A stretch of DNA of 59,982 bases, taken from the NCBI RefSeq assembly GCF_022229005.1, contig NZ_JAKKFD010000047.1, positions 1 to 59,982 on the forward strand. Direction: 5' to 3'. Of the stretch, positions 1 to 8,284 are shown piece by piece. Under the pieces are notes generated by a model. The model was not told the origin of the DNA. It saw only the letters and a program-made list of their open reading frames with translations, and made no database searches. Source of the DNA: Micromonospora trifolii. Its GTDB lineage: Bacteria; Actinomycetota; Actinomycetes; Mycobacteriales; Micromonosporaceae. The translations under genes and the position numbers were made by a program. Numbering within the stretch: the stretch's first letter is position 1; every line of letters starts with the position of its first letter.

Positions 1-34
1 CACCCCTTGACCCCAAGCCGCTGCCGGTGGCGTT

Positions 35-49
35 AACCTCATGATCAAC
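35..49 (-). repeat. Core of a dispersed palindromic repeat, cut by window edge
   Basis: Read on the minus strand, this stretch is GTTGATCATGAGGTT. It fits the degenerate core GTYGATCAWGRRGTT that also forms the arms of the hairpins at 15589-15663 and 52712-52784. Only one arm is visible; a partner arm, if any, lies left of the window. The rest of bases 1-91 is G-rich non-coding sequence downstream of the IclR gene. Confidence 0.45.
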
Positions 50-91
50 GCGGAGAGGGGAGGGACGGGGGGAGCGGGGGAGCGGGGGGGG

Positions 92-790
92 TTAGAGGCC
101 GGATAGGCGTTGGCCGGCTCTTACTACGGCCATGGCGTGGCGTTCGCCGGGGCGGCGGCCCAGGCGCTCTATCGGGCCGGAGATGCTCACTGAGGCGATC
201 ACGCGGCCGGTACGGTCGCGGATCGGGGCGGAGACGCTCGCCACACCGGCCTCCCGCTCGGCGACGCTCTGCGCCCAGCCGCGGCGACGTACCTCGGCGA
301 GGGTGCGGCCGGTGAACTTGCTGCGCGGCAGCAGCGGCATCACCGCCTCCGGCGGCTCCCAGGCGAGCAGGATCTGGGCCGCGGAGCCGGCAGTCATCGG
401 CAGCACCGAGCCGACCGGAACGGTGTCCCGTAGACCACTGGCGCGTTCCGCCGCCGCCACGCAGATCCGCTCGTCGGCGCGGCGCAGGTAGAGCTGTGCG
501 CTCTCACCGGTGGCGTCGCGCAGCGCGGCCAGCAGCGGCTCGGCGGCGGTCAGCAGAACGTCCGGTGCGGCATTGGCCAACTCGCCCAGGCGGGGGCCGG
601 GCCGCCATCTGCCCTGGGTGTCGCGCACCAGCATTCGGTGGATCTCCAGGGCCTGGGCCAGGCGATGTGCTGTGGCCCGGGGCAGCTTGGTGCGTTCAAC
701 GAGTTCGGCCAGGCTGGCGCCGTCCACGCAGGCGGCCAGGATGACCACCGCCTTGTCGAGAACGCCGACACCGCTCATACTGTGTCCCAC
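92..790 (-). CDS. ndgR: IclR-family regulator, NdgR-like
   Basis: A 232-residue protein with an N-terminal winged helix-turn-helix (about residues 8-65, including LAELVERTKLPRATAHRLAQ) and a C-terminal IclR effector domain (about 75-232). Its position divergent from leuC-leuD is that of NdgR in Streptomyces and Rv2989 in mycobacteria, which control leucine and other amino-acid genes. The GTG at 790 is chosen because a TAAGTT -10 hexamer ends 7 nt upstream and a TGGACA -35 box lies 17 nt before that, predicting a leaderless mRNA. The alternative start is ATG at 778 (MSGVGVLDKAV), which matches where many homologues begin. The ligand cannot be read from sequence. Confidence 0.88.
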   Translation of the reverse strand: MGHSMSGVGVLDKAVVILAACVDGASLAELVERTKLPRATAHRLAQALEIHRMLVRDTQGRWRPGPRLGELANAAPDVLLTAAEPLLAALRDATGESAQLYLRRADERICVAAAERASGLRDTVPVGSVLPMTAGSAAQILLAWEPPEAVMPLLPRSKFTGRTLAEVRRRGWAQSVAEREAGVASVSAPIRDRTGRVIASVSISGPIERLGRRPGERHAMAVVRAGQRLSGL

Positions 791-827
791 AAGCCGAAAC
801 TTACCTCCCAGAATTTAGGATGTCCAG
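791..827. promoter_or_regulatory. Overlapping divergent promoters ndgR / leuC
   Basis: Only 37 bp separate the two start codons. Leftward: -35 TGGACA (821-826, minus strand), 17-nt spacer, -10 TAAGTT (798-803), 7 nt to GTG 790. Rightward: -10 TAGGAT (816-821), 6 nt to ATG 828, with no recognisable -35, as expected of an activator-dependent promoter. The rightward -10 shares a base with the leftward -35, so the two promoters cannot easily be occupied together. Confidence 0.6.
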
Positions 828-2273
828 ATGGTGGGAGTCACTCCTGAGCCGAGGACCCTGGCCGAGAAGGTCTGGGACGCGCACGTCGTACGGTCCGCCG
901 CTGGTGAGCCGGACCTGCTCTTCATCGACCTGCACCTGCTGCACGAGGTGACCAGCCCGCAGGCGTTCGACGGGCTGCGGCTCGCCGGGCGCCGGGTGCG
1001 TCGTACCGACCTGACCCTCGCGACCGAGGATCACAACACCCCGACCGGGTACGCCGACCCGGCGTTCCGCCTCCGCCGTGGTGACCTGCTCACCATCGCG
1101 GACCCCACGTCGCGTACGCAGATCGAGACGTTGCGCCGCAACTGCGCCGAGTTCGGGGTCCGACTGCACCCGCTGGGTGACGACAACCAGGGCATCGTGC
1201 ACGTGATCGGCCCGCAGCTCGGTCTCACCCAGCCGGGCCTGACAATCGTCTGTGGCGACTCGCACACCGCCACCCACGGCGCCTTCGGCGCGCTCGCCTT
1301 CGGCATCGGCACCAGCGAGGTGGAGCACGTGCTGGCCACCCAGACGCTGCCGCAGAGCCGGCCGAAGACGATGGCCGTGAACGTCACCGGCCAGCTCGCG
1401 CCCGGTGTGACCGCCAAGGACCTGGTGCTCGCGCTGATCACGCAGGTCGGCACGGGCGGAGGTCGCGGCCACATCGTCGAGTACCGCGGCGAGGCGATCA
1501 GCGCCCTCTCCATGGAGGGGCGGATGACCATCGCCAACATGTCCATCGAGTGGGGCGCCAAGGCCGGCATGATCGCGCCGGACGAGACCACCTTCGCGTA
1601 CCTCAAGGGTCGACCGAACGCGCCGCAGGGCGCGGACTGGGACGCGGCGGTCCAGTGGTGGCGGACGCTGCCCACCGACGACGGCGCGCGCTTCGACGCC
1701 GAGGTGACGCTGGACGCCAGCCAGATCACGCCGTTCGTCACCTGGGGCACCAACCCCGGGCAGGGTGCGCCGCTGAGCGCCCCGGTGCCGGACCCGGAGG
1801 AGTTCACCACCGACTCGGAGCGCACCGCCGCCCGCCGGGCCCTGGAGTACATGGACCTGCGCCCCGGCACCCCGCTGCGGGAGCTGCCCATCGACGTGGT
1901 CTTCGTGGGGTCCTGCACCAACGGCCGCCTGGAGGACCTGCGGGCCGCCGCCGACGTGCTGCGGGGCCACCAGGTCGCCGACGGCGTCCGGATGCTCGTG
2001 GTGCCCGGCTCCGCCGCCGTACGCGAGGCCGCCGAGGCCGAGGGGCTGGACAAGGTCTTCGCCGACGCCGGGGCCGAGTGGCGGTTCGCCGGCTGCTCCA
2101 TGTGTCTGGGGATGAACCCCGACACGCTGAAGCCGGGCGAGCGCTCCGCCTCCACCTCGAACCGCAACTTCGAGGGCCGTCAGGGCCGGGGTGGGCGTAC
2201 CCACCTGGTCTCCCCGCCGGTGGCCGCCGCCACCGCAGTGGTCGGCCGGCTGGCCGCCCCCGCCGACCTGTAG
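828..2273 (+). CDS. leuC: 3-isopropylmalate dehydratase large subunit
   Basis: The 481-residue aconitase-fold subunit of isopropylmalate isomerase, which interconverts 2- and 3-isopropylmalate in leucine synthesis. The length is normal. Visible signatures are the DSHTATHGAFGALAFGIG segment near residue 143 and the 4Fe-4S ligands GSCTNGR near 362 and CSMCLGM near 425. It works as a heterodimer with LeuD, whose gene starts 14 bp downstream. ATG 828 lies 6 nt after a TAGGAT -10 box, so translation is probably leaderless; GTG 831 is a possible alternative. Control by the divergent NdgR-like protein is inferred from position. Confidence 0.97.
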   Translation: MVGVTPEPRTLAEKVWDAHVVRSAAGEPDLLFIDLHLLHEVTSPQAFDGLRLAGRRVRRTDLTLATEDHNTPTGYADPAFRLRRGDLLTIADPTSRTQIETLRRNCAEFGVRLHPLGDDNQGIVHVIGPQLGLTQPGLTIVCGDSHTATHGAFGALAFGIGTSEVEHVLATQTLPQSRPKTMAVNVTGQLAPGVTAKDLVLALITQVGTGGGRGHIVEYRGEAISALSMEGRMTIANMSIEWGAKAGMIAPDETTFAYLKGRPNAPQGADWDAAVQWWRTLPTDDGARFDAEVTLDASQITPFVTWGTNPGQGAPLSAPVPDPEEFTTDSERTAARRALEYMDLRPGTPLRELPIDVVFVGSCTNGRLEDLRAAADVLRGHQVADGVRMLVVPGSAAVREAAEAEGLDKVFADAGAEWRFAGCSMCLGMNPDTLKPGERSASTSNRNFEGRQGRGGRTHLVSPPVAAATAVVGRLAAPADL

Positions 2274-2287
2274 AAGGGACCGACGAG

Positions 2288-2875
2288 ATGGACAAGTTCA
2301 CCACCCACACCGGCACTGCCGTGCCGCTGCGCCGGTCCAACGTGGACACCGATCAGATCATCCCCGCCGTGTACCTCAAGCGGGTGACGCGGACGGGCTT
2401 CGCCGACGGGCTGTTCAGCGCCTGGCGGGAAGATCCGGCATTCGTGCTCAACGATGAAAACTATTCCGGGGCGTCGATCCTCATCGCCGGCCCGGAGTTC
2501 GGCACCGGCTCCTCCCGAGAGCACGCCGTCTGGGCGCTACGGGACTGGGGCTTCCGCGCCGTGGTGGCCCCGCGCTTCGGTGACATCTTCCGCGGCAACG
2601 CCCTCAAGGAAGGTCTGTTGCCGGTCGAGTTGGAATTGAAAGCCGTCGAAGAGTTGTGGGACCTGATCGAGGGGGATCCGACGACTCCGGTGACCGTCGA
2701 CCTGACCGCCCGCCAGCTCCGGGCGGGGGACGCGAGCTGGTCGTTCCCGCTGGACGACTTCAGCCGTTGGCGCCTTCTGGAAGGCCTCGACGACATTGGA
2801 CTCACCCTCCGGCACACCGCCGACATCGACTCCTACGAGGCGCGCCGACTGCCGTTCCTGCCCTCCGTGGCATAG
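2288..2875 (+). CDS. leuD: 3-isopropylmalate dehydratase small subunit
   Basis: The 195-residue swivel-domain subunit that completes the LeuCD isomerase. Motifs are NVDTDQIIPAVYLK near the N-terminus and GTGSSREHAVWALRDWGF near residues 70-90, which carry the substrate-binding loop. The start is ATG 2288, preceded by GAAGGGACC. It is co-transcribed with leuC, and a strong hairpin follows at 2896-2936. Confidence 0.97.
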   Translation: MDKFTTHTGTAVPLRRSNVDTDQIIPAVYLKRVTRTGFADGLFSAWREDPAFVLNDENYSGASILIAGPEFGTGSSREHAVWALRDWGFRAVVAPRFGDIFRGNALKEGLLPVELELKAVEELWDLIEGDPTTPVTVDLTARQLRAGDASWSFPLDDFSRWRLLEGLDDIGLTLRHTADIDSYEARRLPFLPSVA

Positions 2876-2895
2876 CCGTTAGGCCGCTCGCACAG

Positions 2896-2936
2896 CGGAT
2901 TTCACCCCCATCGGTCCATCCGGTGGGGGTGAATCC
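2896..2936 (+). terminator. Hairpin terminator after leuD
   Basis: GGATTTCACCCCCA pairs with TGGGGGTGAATCC (one bulged T) around a 10-nt loop. A T-run (CTTTTTTCT) follows about 15 nt later. It separates leuCD from hup. Confidence 0.7.
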
Positions 2937-3047
2937 GTTACGACACAAGGGCTTTTTTCTACCGAATGTTTGTGTCCCGGCAGCACAGGGCATACCGTGC
3001 GCGCAGAATGGCTCGCGACGAGTCAGTTGCACAATCGGGAGGAAGTC

Positions 3048-3731
3048 GTGAACAAGGCCGAGCTCATCGAGGCGCTCGCCGTTCGCCTGGGGGACCGGAA
3101 GATGGCGACGGCCGCGCTCGACGCGGTCCTCACCGAGGTCCAGGCGGCGGTCACCAAGGGCGAGAAGGTGGCGATCACCGGATTCGGAGCATTCGAAAAG
3201 CGTGTGCGTGGCGCGCGAACAGCGCGCAACCCGCGTACCGGCGAGGCGGTGAAGGTCAAGAAGACGTCAGTCCCGACCTTCCGCCCCGGCGCCGGGTTCA
3301 AGGAGATGGTGGCCAGCGGCAAGGTGCCGAAGGCCACGGTGGCGACCAAGAAGGCCACCACCAGCACCGCCACGGCCAAGGCGGCGGGCACGAAGGCGAC
3401 CGGCACCAAGGCGGCCACCGCGAAGGCGGCGGGCACCAAGGCGACCACGGCGAAGGCGGCCAGCAAGAAGACCGCCCCGGCCAAGGCGAGCAAGACCACC
3501 ACGGCGACCAAGACGGCCGCCAGCAAGAAGACCGCCCCGGCCAAGGCGAGCAAGACCACCACGGCGACCAAGACGGCCGCCAGCAAGAAGACCACCGCGG
3601 CGAAGAAGACCACCGCCGCGACCCGGTCGACCGCGGCGAAGAAGACCACCGCGGCGGCGAGCAAGAGCACGGCGGCCAAGAAGGCGCCGGCGAAGAAGGC
3701 TCCGGCCAAGAAGGCGGCCAGCAAGCGCTGA
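3048..3731 (+). CDS. hup: HU-family nucleoid protein with lysine-rich tail
   Basis: Residues 1-95 are a canonical HU/IHF fold (VNKAELIEALAVRLGD at the start, TGFGAFEKRVR and ARNPRTGE in the DNA-binding arm). Residues 96-227 are an Ala/Lys/Thr-rich, histone-H1-like tail ending in AKKAPAKKAPAKKAASKR. This two-part architecture is that of mycobacterial HupB and Streptomyces HupS. The tail should bind DNA non-specifically and compact the nucleoid. The start is GTG 3048 behind a GGGAGGAA ribosome-binding site; an in-frame extension to 2970 lacks HU homology. The tail contains a 60-bp tandem duplication. The leuCD-adjacent position is conserved in actinobacteria. Confidence 0.96.
   Translation: MNKAELIEALAVRLGDRKMATAALDAVLTEVQAAVTKGEKVAITGFGAFEKRVRGARTARNPRTGEAVKVKKTSVPTFRPGAGFKEMVASGKVPKATVATKKATTSTATAKAAGTKATGTKAATAKAAGTKATTAKAASKKTAPAKASKTTTATKTAASKKTAPAKASKTTTATKTAASKKTTAAKKTTAATRSTAAKKTTAAASKSTAAKKAPAKKAPAKKAASKR
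3461..3593 (+). repeat. 60-bp tandem repeat in the HU tail
   Basis: Two identical 60-bp units (3461-3520 and 3521-3580) plus 13 bp of a third. Each encodes SKKTAPAKASKTTTATKTAA. Identity at the DNA level, including third positions, indicates a recent duplication and a likely length-variable locus. Confidence 0.9.
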
Positions 3732-3741
3732 CCGACCAGTA

Positions 3742-3779
3742 CCGAAAGGGCGTCCACCAGTGGGTGGGCGCCCTTTCGG
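3742..3779 (+). terminator. Hairpin terminator after hup
   Basis: CCGAAAGGGCG-CCACC pairs with GGTGG-CGCCCTTTCGG around a short AGTG-containing loop, 10 bp after the stop. No T-run follows, as is usual in high-GC actinobacteria. Confidence 0.75.
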
Positions 3780-3893
3780 CGTACCGGGACGGCTTTCCGG
3801 CGTACGGGGACCGTTGACCCGGTTGGCTCGCTCGCGCAGAATCGCCGTGCCGGCCACCCCTGGGCCGGCCCGTCGACGGGAAATGGGGCGCCG

Positions 3894-5825
3894 GTGCGCT
3901 ACCGCCAGCTCACCACCGGCACGCTCGCGCTGGGCGTGCTGCTCCTCATCGACGTGCTGCGGGTCTGGCTGCCCGGCATCATCACCATCTTCGGTCAGGC
4001 GGCGTCCACCCCTGCCGAGCTGATGGGGGCGTTCGCCCTCGGCTGGTTCGTGCTCGCGATGGGCGCGCCCGCTGTGGTACGCCGAGTCGGAGCCCGCCCG
4101 GTCACCGTCGTCGCCGCTGTCGCGCTCGCCGTCGCCCGGCTGACGCTCACCGCCGCTCCCGGCGGGCGTACCCAGCTCTGGTTGGCCACCGCCGGGTTGC
4201 TCGCCGGGCTGGTCTGGCTGGTCGGCGTCGCCGCCGACACCGACCGCCCGGTCCCGGGGCTGGCGTTGGGGTTCGCTGTCAACGCGGCAGTGCACGCGGT
4301 GCTGGACACCGTCGACCTGGTCTGGCGGGGTGACTGGGTGGCCTGGCTGCTCAGCGCCGCCGTGGCGGCGTTGTTCCTGGCCGGCACGGCGCAACCCGGC
4401 CAGCGCGGCGCTGACGTCCCTGCTGACGCCCCAGCCGGCCCTGGTGGGGGCCGAGCCTGGCTGCTGGCCGGGCCGGCGCTGCTGCTGGCCGGAATGGTGG
4501 CGCTCTCCCCGGCACTGGCCCGGACCGGGATGTCGTACCTCGTCGCCGGGGACGGGGTGGCTCGTTCGCCGCTGTTCGGTCTGGCGCCGGTGCCAGTGGC
4601 GGTCGCCGGGTTCCTGGGCGCCGCGTTGACACGGCCGCCCCGCGGGTGGTTCCGGGCGTACGGACCGGTGGCGCTGCTCGGCGGCGCGGTGCTGTTCGCC
4701 CTGGACCGGGGCGACCTGCTCCTGCCGGCCATCCTCCTCGCCGCTGTCGGCCTCGGCGCCTGCCTCGCCCTGACCGACGACACCAGCCAGCCAGCCAGCG
4801 ACACCGCGAGCGCAGGCACCGCGAGCACCGGCGCCAGCGCCTCCCGGCGGGGGTACGCGGTCGCCGCCGGGATGCTCGTATTCGCGCTGGGGGCGGTCGG
4901 GTACTACTCGGCCTACGACCTCGGCTACCCCAACGCGGCGGTGCCCGTGGTGGTGGCAGTGCTCATCGCCGCCGTGGCGTTCACCGCCCGTCCCGTCGTC
5001 CACCGGCTGCCCCTGCCGTTTCCGCCGCTCCGGGCCGCCGCCGCGGTCACCGCGCTGGCCCTGCTGGCACCGGTGCTCGCCGACGAGGTGCCGGTGGCGA
5101 GCAACCGGGAAGGCCCGCCGCAGCGGTTGACAGTGGTGGCGTACAACATCCGGATGGGGTTCGGGCTGGACGGCCGGTTCGACCTGAGCGGCCTCGCCGA
5201 GGTCGTCAACCGGCAACGGCCCGACGTGGTGCTGCTCAGCGAGGTGGACCGGGCCTGGCTGCTCAACGGCGGGCACGACACCCTGGACCTGTTGTCAGAC
5301 CGGCTCGGTATGCCGTACGTCTTCGGGCCGGCCGCCGACCCGGCCTGGGGTGACGCGGTGCTCAGCCGTTGGCCGGTGCGCGATCCGCGGACCCTGCCGC
5401 TGGCCGCCGTCGGCGCGCCCACCGGGGCGCAGGCCCTCGCCGTCACGTTGGACCTCGGCGACGGTGTCCGTACCGCAGTGGTCAGCACCCACCTGCAACC
5501 GCCGCCCGGCAAGGGCCCCGTGGTCCAGGCCCGCGCGGTCGCCGACTTCGCCACCCGGTACGCGGCCGGCCGGCCGTTGGTGGTGGCGGGTGACCTGAAC
5601 ACCGAGCCGGGCGACGAGGCGTTCGCGGAGTTCTCCAACGCCGGCCTGGTCGATGCGTTGGCCGCCGCCCGACCGCTGGCGACCAGCCCGGCGGACGACC
5701 CGCGCCAGCAGATCGACCACATCTTCGTCTCGCCCGGCCTGACCCCGAGTGATCCGGTCGCGCCGCGCAGCACGGCCAGCGACCACCTGCCGGTCGCTGT
5801 GACACTGACCCTGCCGCCCCGCTGA
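3894..5825 (+). CDS. Membrane protein with C-terminal EEP phosphatase domain
   Basis: A 643-residue fusion. Residues 1 to about 400 contain roughly ten hydrophobic helices (for example LALGVLLLIDVLRVWLPGI and PVVVAVLIAAVAFTA). Residues about 412-643 are an endonuclease/exonuclease/phosphatase domain with YNIRMGF, DVVLLSEVDR, VVSTHLQ, VAGDLNTEPGD, IDHIFVSPG and ASDHLPV, covering the Glu, Asp/Asn and His active-site positions. The family cleaves phosphodiesters or phosphate esters with Mg2+; the orientation and substrate (lipid, nucleotide or DNA) cannot be read. The start is GTG 3894. It converges on mutT1. Confidence 0.82.
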   Translation: MRYRQLTTGTLALGVLLLIDVLRVWLPGIITIFGQAASTPAELMGAFALGWFVLAMGAPAVVRRVGARPVTVVAAVALAVARLTLTAAPGGRTQLWLATAGLLAGLVWLVGVAADTDRPVPGLALGFAVNAAVHAVLDTVDLVWRGDWVAWLLSAAVAALFLAGTAQPGQRGADVPADAPAGPGGGRAWLLAGPALLLAGMVALSPALARTGMSYLVAGDGVARSPLFGLAPVPVAVAGFLGAALTRPPRGWFRAYGPVALLGGAVLFALDRGDLLLPAILLAAVGLGACLALTDDTSQPASDTASAGTASTGASASRRGYAVAAGMLVFALGAVGYYSAYDLGYPNAAVPVVVAVLIAAVAFTARPVVHRLPLPFPPLRAAAAVTALALLAPVLADEVPVASNREGPPQRLTVVAYNIRMGFGLDGRFDLSGLAEVVNRQRPDVVLLSEVDRAWLLNGGHDTLDLLSDRLGMPYVFGPAADPAWGDAVLSRWPVRDPRTLPLAAVGAPTGAQALAVTLDLGDGVRTAVVSTHLQPPPGKGPVVQARAVADFATRYAAGRPLVVAGDLNTEPGDEAFAEFSNAGLVDALAAARPLATSPADDPRQQIDHIFVSPGLTPSDPVAPRSTASDHLPVAVTLTLPPR

Positions 5826-5852
5826 CGCCCTGCCGCCCCCGCTGACAAGAGC

Positions 5853-5874
5853 GGGCCCGTGCGAACGTGGGCCC
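5853..5874. terminator. Hairpin between converging genes
   Basis: GGGCCCGTG pairs with CGTGGGCCC (two G-U pairs) around a CGAA tetraloop. It ends on the last base of the mutT1 stop codon and can serve both strands. Confidence 0.55.
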
Positions 5875-6752
5875 TACAGGCGATCGGCGGCCAACAGCCG
5901 GTCGGCGGTGAAGGCGAGCAGCCAGCCGCCGCCCTTCGGGGTGGTGAAGTCCTCATCGGTGCGGCCGGTCAGCCGCTCCAGGGCGCCCGGCAGGACCTTG
6001 CCCTGGCTGCACACCGCCGACTGCCCTCCGGTGCCGGCCAGCTCCAACAGCCGGGCGGCGGTGGCCAGGATCTGCTCGTCGCTCTGCTGGCCGGGTTGTG
6101 GCTCGTCCAGGTCGCCGCAGACCTCGATCGGCAGGTCGAGCAACGCGGCGGTCGGGTCGAGCGTCTGCACGCACCGTCGCGGCGACGCCGACACCAGCCG
6201 GGCCGGTCGGATCAGAGCGATCAGCTCGGCCAGCGTGCTCGCCTGGGCCCACCCCTCGGCGTCCAGGGGCCGCCCGACGTCCGGGCCGGACCAGGTGGCC
6301 CGCTTACCGGCGTGCGCGTGCCGGACCAGCGCGACAGTCGCCGTCACCGACGGCAGCGCGGCGAACGCCGCCAACACCTCGGCGTCGTGCGGGTAGCTGA
6401 CCAACCGGATCGCGTCGTCCACAGCGAGCCAGCGGATGGCGTCCACCTCGGTGTCCGGTTGGAAACCGCCGCTGGCCACCGCGAGCATCGACCAGTAGTC
6501 GACCAGCTTGGGCTGCCCCTCGCTGCGGTACCGCACCGACGGCAGCCGCACCTGCGGCACGCCCCGCACGTCGGCCTCCTCGGCCACCTCACGGACCGCC
6601 GCGGCCAGCGCGTGCTCGCCCGGTTCCAGCTTGCCCTTCGGCAGCGTCCAGTCGCCGTAGCGGGGGCGGTGTACGACGCAGACGCGTACGCCGTCGTCGG
6701 TCGGCCGCCAGGCCACCCCGCCCGCCGCCCGGATGCCCGTCACGGCAGCCAA
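5874..6752 (-). CDS. mutT1: NUDIX hydrolase fused to histidine phosphatase, MutT1-like
   Basis: A 292-residue protein. The N-terminal NUDIX domain (about 1-140) has the box GKLEPGEHALAAAV-REVAEEAD; the usual Gly near the end of the box is Asp here. The C-terminal domain (about 155-292) is a histidine phosphatase starting at VALVRHAHAGKR. The arrangement is that of mycobacterial MutT1, which hydrolyses 8-oxo-(d)GTP and diadenosine polyphosphates. The start codon overlaps the end of the CYTH-CHAD gene by 13 bp, so translational coupling is likely. It is the last gene of the leftward cofC-ppk group. Confidence 0.88.
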   Translation of the reverse strand: MAAVTGIRAAGGVAWRPTDDGVRVCVVHRPRYGDWTLPKGKLEPGEHALAAAVREVAEEADVRGVPQVRLPSVRYRSEGQPKLVDYWSMLAVASGGFQPDTEVDAIRWLAVDDAIRLVSYPHDAEVLAAFAALPSVTATVALVRHAHAGKRATWSGPDVGRPLDAEGWAQASTLAELIALIRPARLVSASPRRCVQTLDPTAALLDLPIEVCGDLDEPQPGQQSDEQILATAARLLELAGTGGQSAVCSQGKVLPGALERLTGRTDEDFTTPKGGGWLLAFTADRLLAADRL

Positions 6753-8260
6753 CTGGTGCGCCGTCGCCGGGTGGCCCGGTGCCAGGCGGCCGGGAGGAGA
6801 CCACGCATCTGGCGTACCGACAGGCGTTCCCGCTCGGCCAGCCGCCCGGCGGTGACCGCCAGCTCGTGGTCGTCCGGTCGCTCGGCGGCGATCTCCAGCC
6901 AGGTGTCGGCCGCCACCGCCGCGTCCTGGTGCTCGCCGAGCACGTCCTGCACGCGGGCGAGGGCGCGGGACAACCGGCGCGCGCCCTTGCCGACCGTCGG
7001 GGCCACCGCGTTGACCGCGTACCGGGCCTGCTTGCCCTCCTTGCGGACGGCGTGCCAGCGCTCGTCCGGGGACTGCGCGTCGAGCCCGCCGACGCCGTCC
7101 GGCCCGGTCAACCGCCGCCAGGGGCGGGCCACCAGCGCGGGTAGCGCCTGCGTGGCGGGCGCTGCCGCCCGGCGGGTGAACCGGGGGGCGCGGGCGGCCA
7201 GCACCAGGGAGTCCACCAGGGCCAGGTAGCGCGCGGAGCGCAGCATCTCGTCGATGGCGGTGAGCGCCTGTCGCTGCCGTTCGGCGAGGACCTCGTCGAG
7301 CCGGTCCACAGCGCCCCGGTCGAGCGGGCTCAGCGGATCGGCGTCGGCGGTGCGCCGCAGCCGTGCGCGCAGCACCTCGGCGTCGCGGGCCGCGCCGAGC
7401 ACGTCGGCGAGCCAGCGCAGCTCGGTGCGCAGCGGGCGGGACCAGGTCCTGCGCAGCAACGGTTTGAAGGTGCGCAGATCACTGCGCAGGCGTCGGCAGG
7501 CCACCCGCATCTGGTGCACGGCGGTGTCGTCACCGGCGGCCGGGGCGCGCAGCCGGACCAGCGGGTCGTGCGCCAGCAGCCGGCGGATCTCCTTGCGTAG
7601 GGCCTCGGTCACCACGTCACCGGCGGTCGGCTCGGCGGTCAGCCCGGTCGGCGCGACCAGGTCCGGATCGGCCTGCGCCGTCGCGCCCAGCGCCCGTACG
7701 TGCTTCGGCGTGAACGACCCGCCCTGGGCGCCGGCCTCGCGCAGCACCTCGCCGACCCGGTCGAGCAGCTTCCGGTCGCCGGCCTTCAGCTCCACCTCCA
7801 CCTCGCGGAACGTGGCGGTGGTGCTGCCGGCGTCGTCGAGCACTGTGACCCGGTCGTCCACCACCTCGGCGAGCACAGAGCCGGCCCGGTCACACACCTC
7901 GTACGCGTGCCGCACCGTCCGGACCACAGTCACCGGGGCCAGCGGCGCACCCCGGTGCAGGACGGTGACCAACTCCACCAGCTCCGGCGGCGGCTGCCCC
8001 TTCGGCCCGGGACGGGAGATCTCGTGCCGCACGCCCGGCGTCCCGGTCGGCAGCTTCACCGTCCAGGGCTGCTCGTCGCCCCGGCGGTGGCGCAGTGAGG
8101 CGCCGGCCCGGGCCAGCCGCAGGTCGACAGTGTCGAGGTAGCGGGCGACCAGCGTCACCGGTGGCAGTGCCCGGACCCGACCACCGGCCGGGGCCGTGCC
8201 GGCCAGGTCCGGTAGCACGTAGGTGTCGTCCACCTCGTACTTCTGCTCCTCCTCGACCAT
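6740..8260 (-). CDS. CYTH-CHAD domain protein
   Basis: A 506-residue protein. Residues 1-200 are a CYTH triphosphate-tunnel domain with the ExExK motif as EEEQK at positions 3-7. Residues about 215-506 are a CHAD domain rich in His and Arg (AVHQMRVACRRLRSDLRTF, RRLSRALARVQDVLGEHQD). CYTH domains hydrolyse inorganic or organic triphosphates and CHAD domains bind polyphosphate. It lies 24 bp after ppk, which links it to polyphosphate metabolism. ATG 8260 is 6 nt downstream of a TAGGCT -10 hexamer (8267-8272), so it may also have its own leaderless transcript. Confidence 0.93.
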   Translation of the reverse strand: MVEEEQKYEVDDTYVLPDLAGTAPAGGRVRALPPVTLVARYLDTVDLRLARAGASLRHRRGDEQPWTVKLPTGTPGVRHEISRPGPKGQPPPELVELVTVLHRGAPLAPVTVVRTVRHAYEVCDRAGSVLAEVVDDRVTVLDDAGSTTATFREVEVELKAGDRKLLDRVGEVLREAGAQGGSFTPKHVRALGATAQADPDLVAPTGLTAEPTAGDVVTEALRKEIRRLLAHDPLVRLRAPAAGDDTAVHQMRVACRRLRSDLRTFKPLLRRTWSRPLRTELRWLADVLGAARDAEVLRARLRRTADADPLSPLDRGAVDRLDEVLAERQRQALTAIDEMLRSARYLALVDSLVLAARAPRFTRRAAAPATQALPALVARPWRRLTGPDGVGGLDAQSPDERWHAVRKEGKQARYAVNAVAPTVGKGARRLSRALARVQDVLGEHQDAAVAADTWLEIAAERPDDHELAVTAGRLAERERLSVRQMRGLLPAAWHRATRRRRTSWLP

Positions 8261-8266
8261 CAGCTC

Positions 8267-8272
8267 AGCCTA
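8267..8272 (-). promoter_or_regulatory. -10 hexamer for leaderless CYTH-CHAD
   Basis: TAGGCT on the minus strand, 6 nt before ATG 8260. Confidence 0.5.
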
Positions 8273-8284
8273 TGCGCTGCGCGG

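Noticed and set aside
3267..5276. A 669-residue open frame on the minus strand opposite the hup tail and EEP gene
   Set aside because: It is an antisense shadow produced by high GC, with Gly/Arg/Gln-rich nonsense composition; the sense genes have clear motifs.
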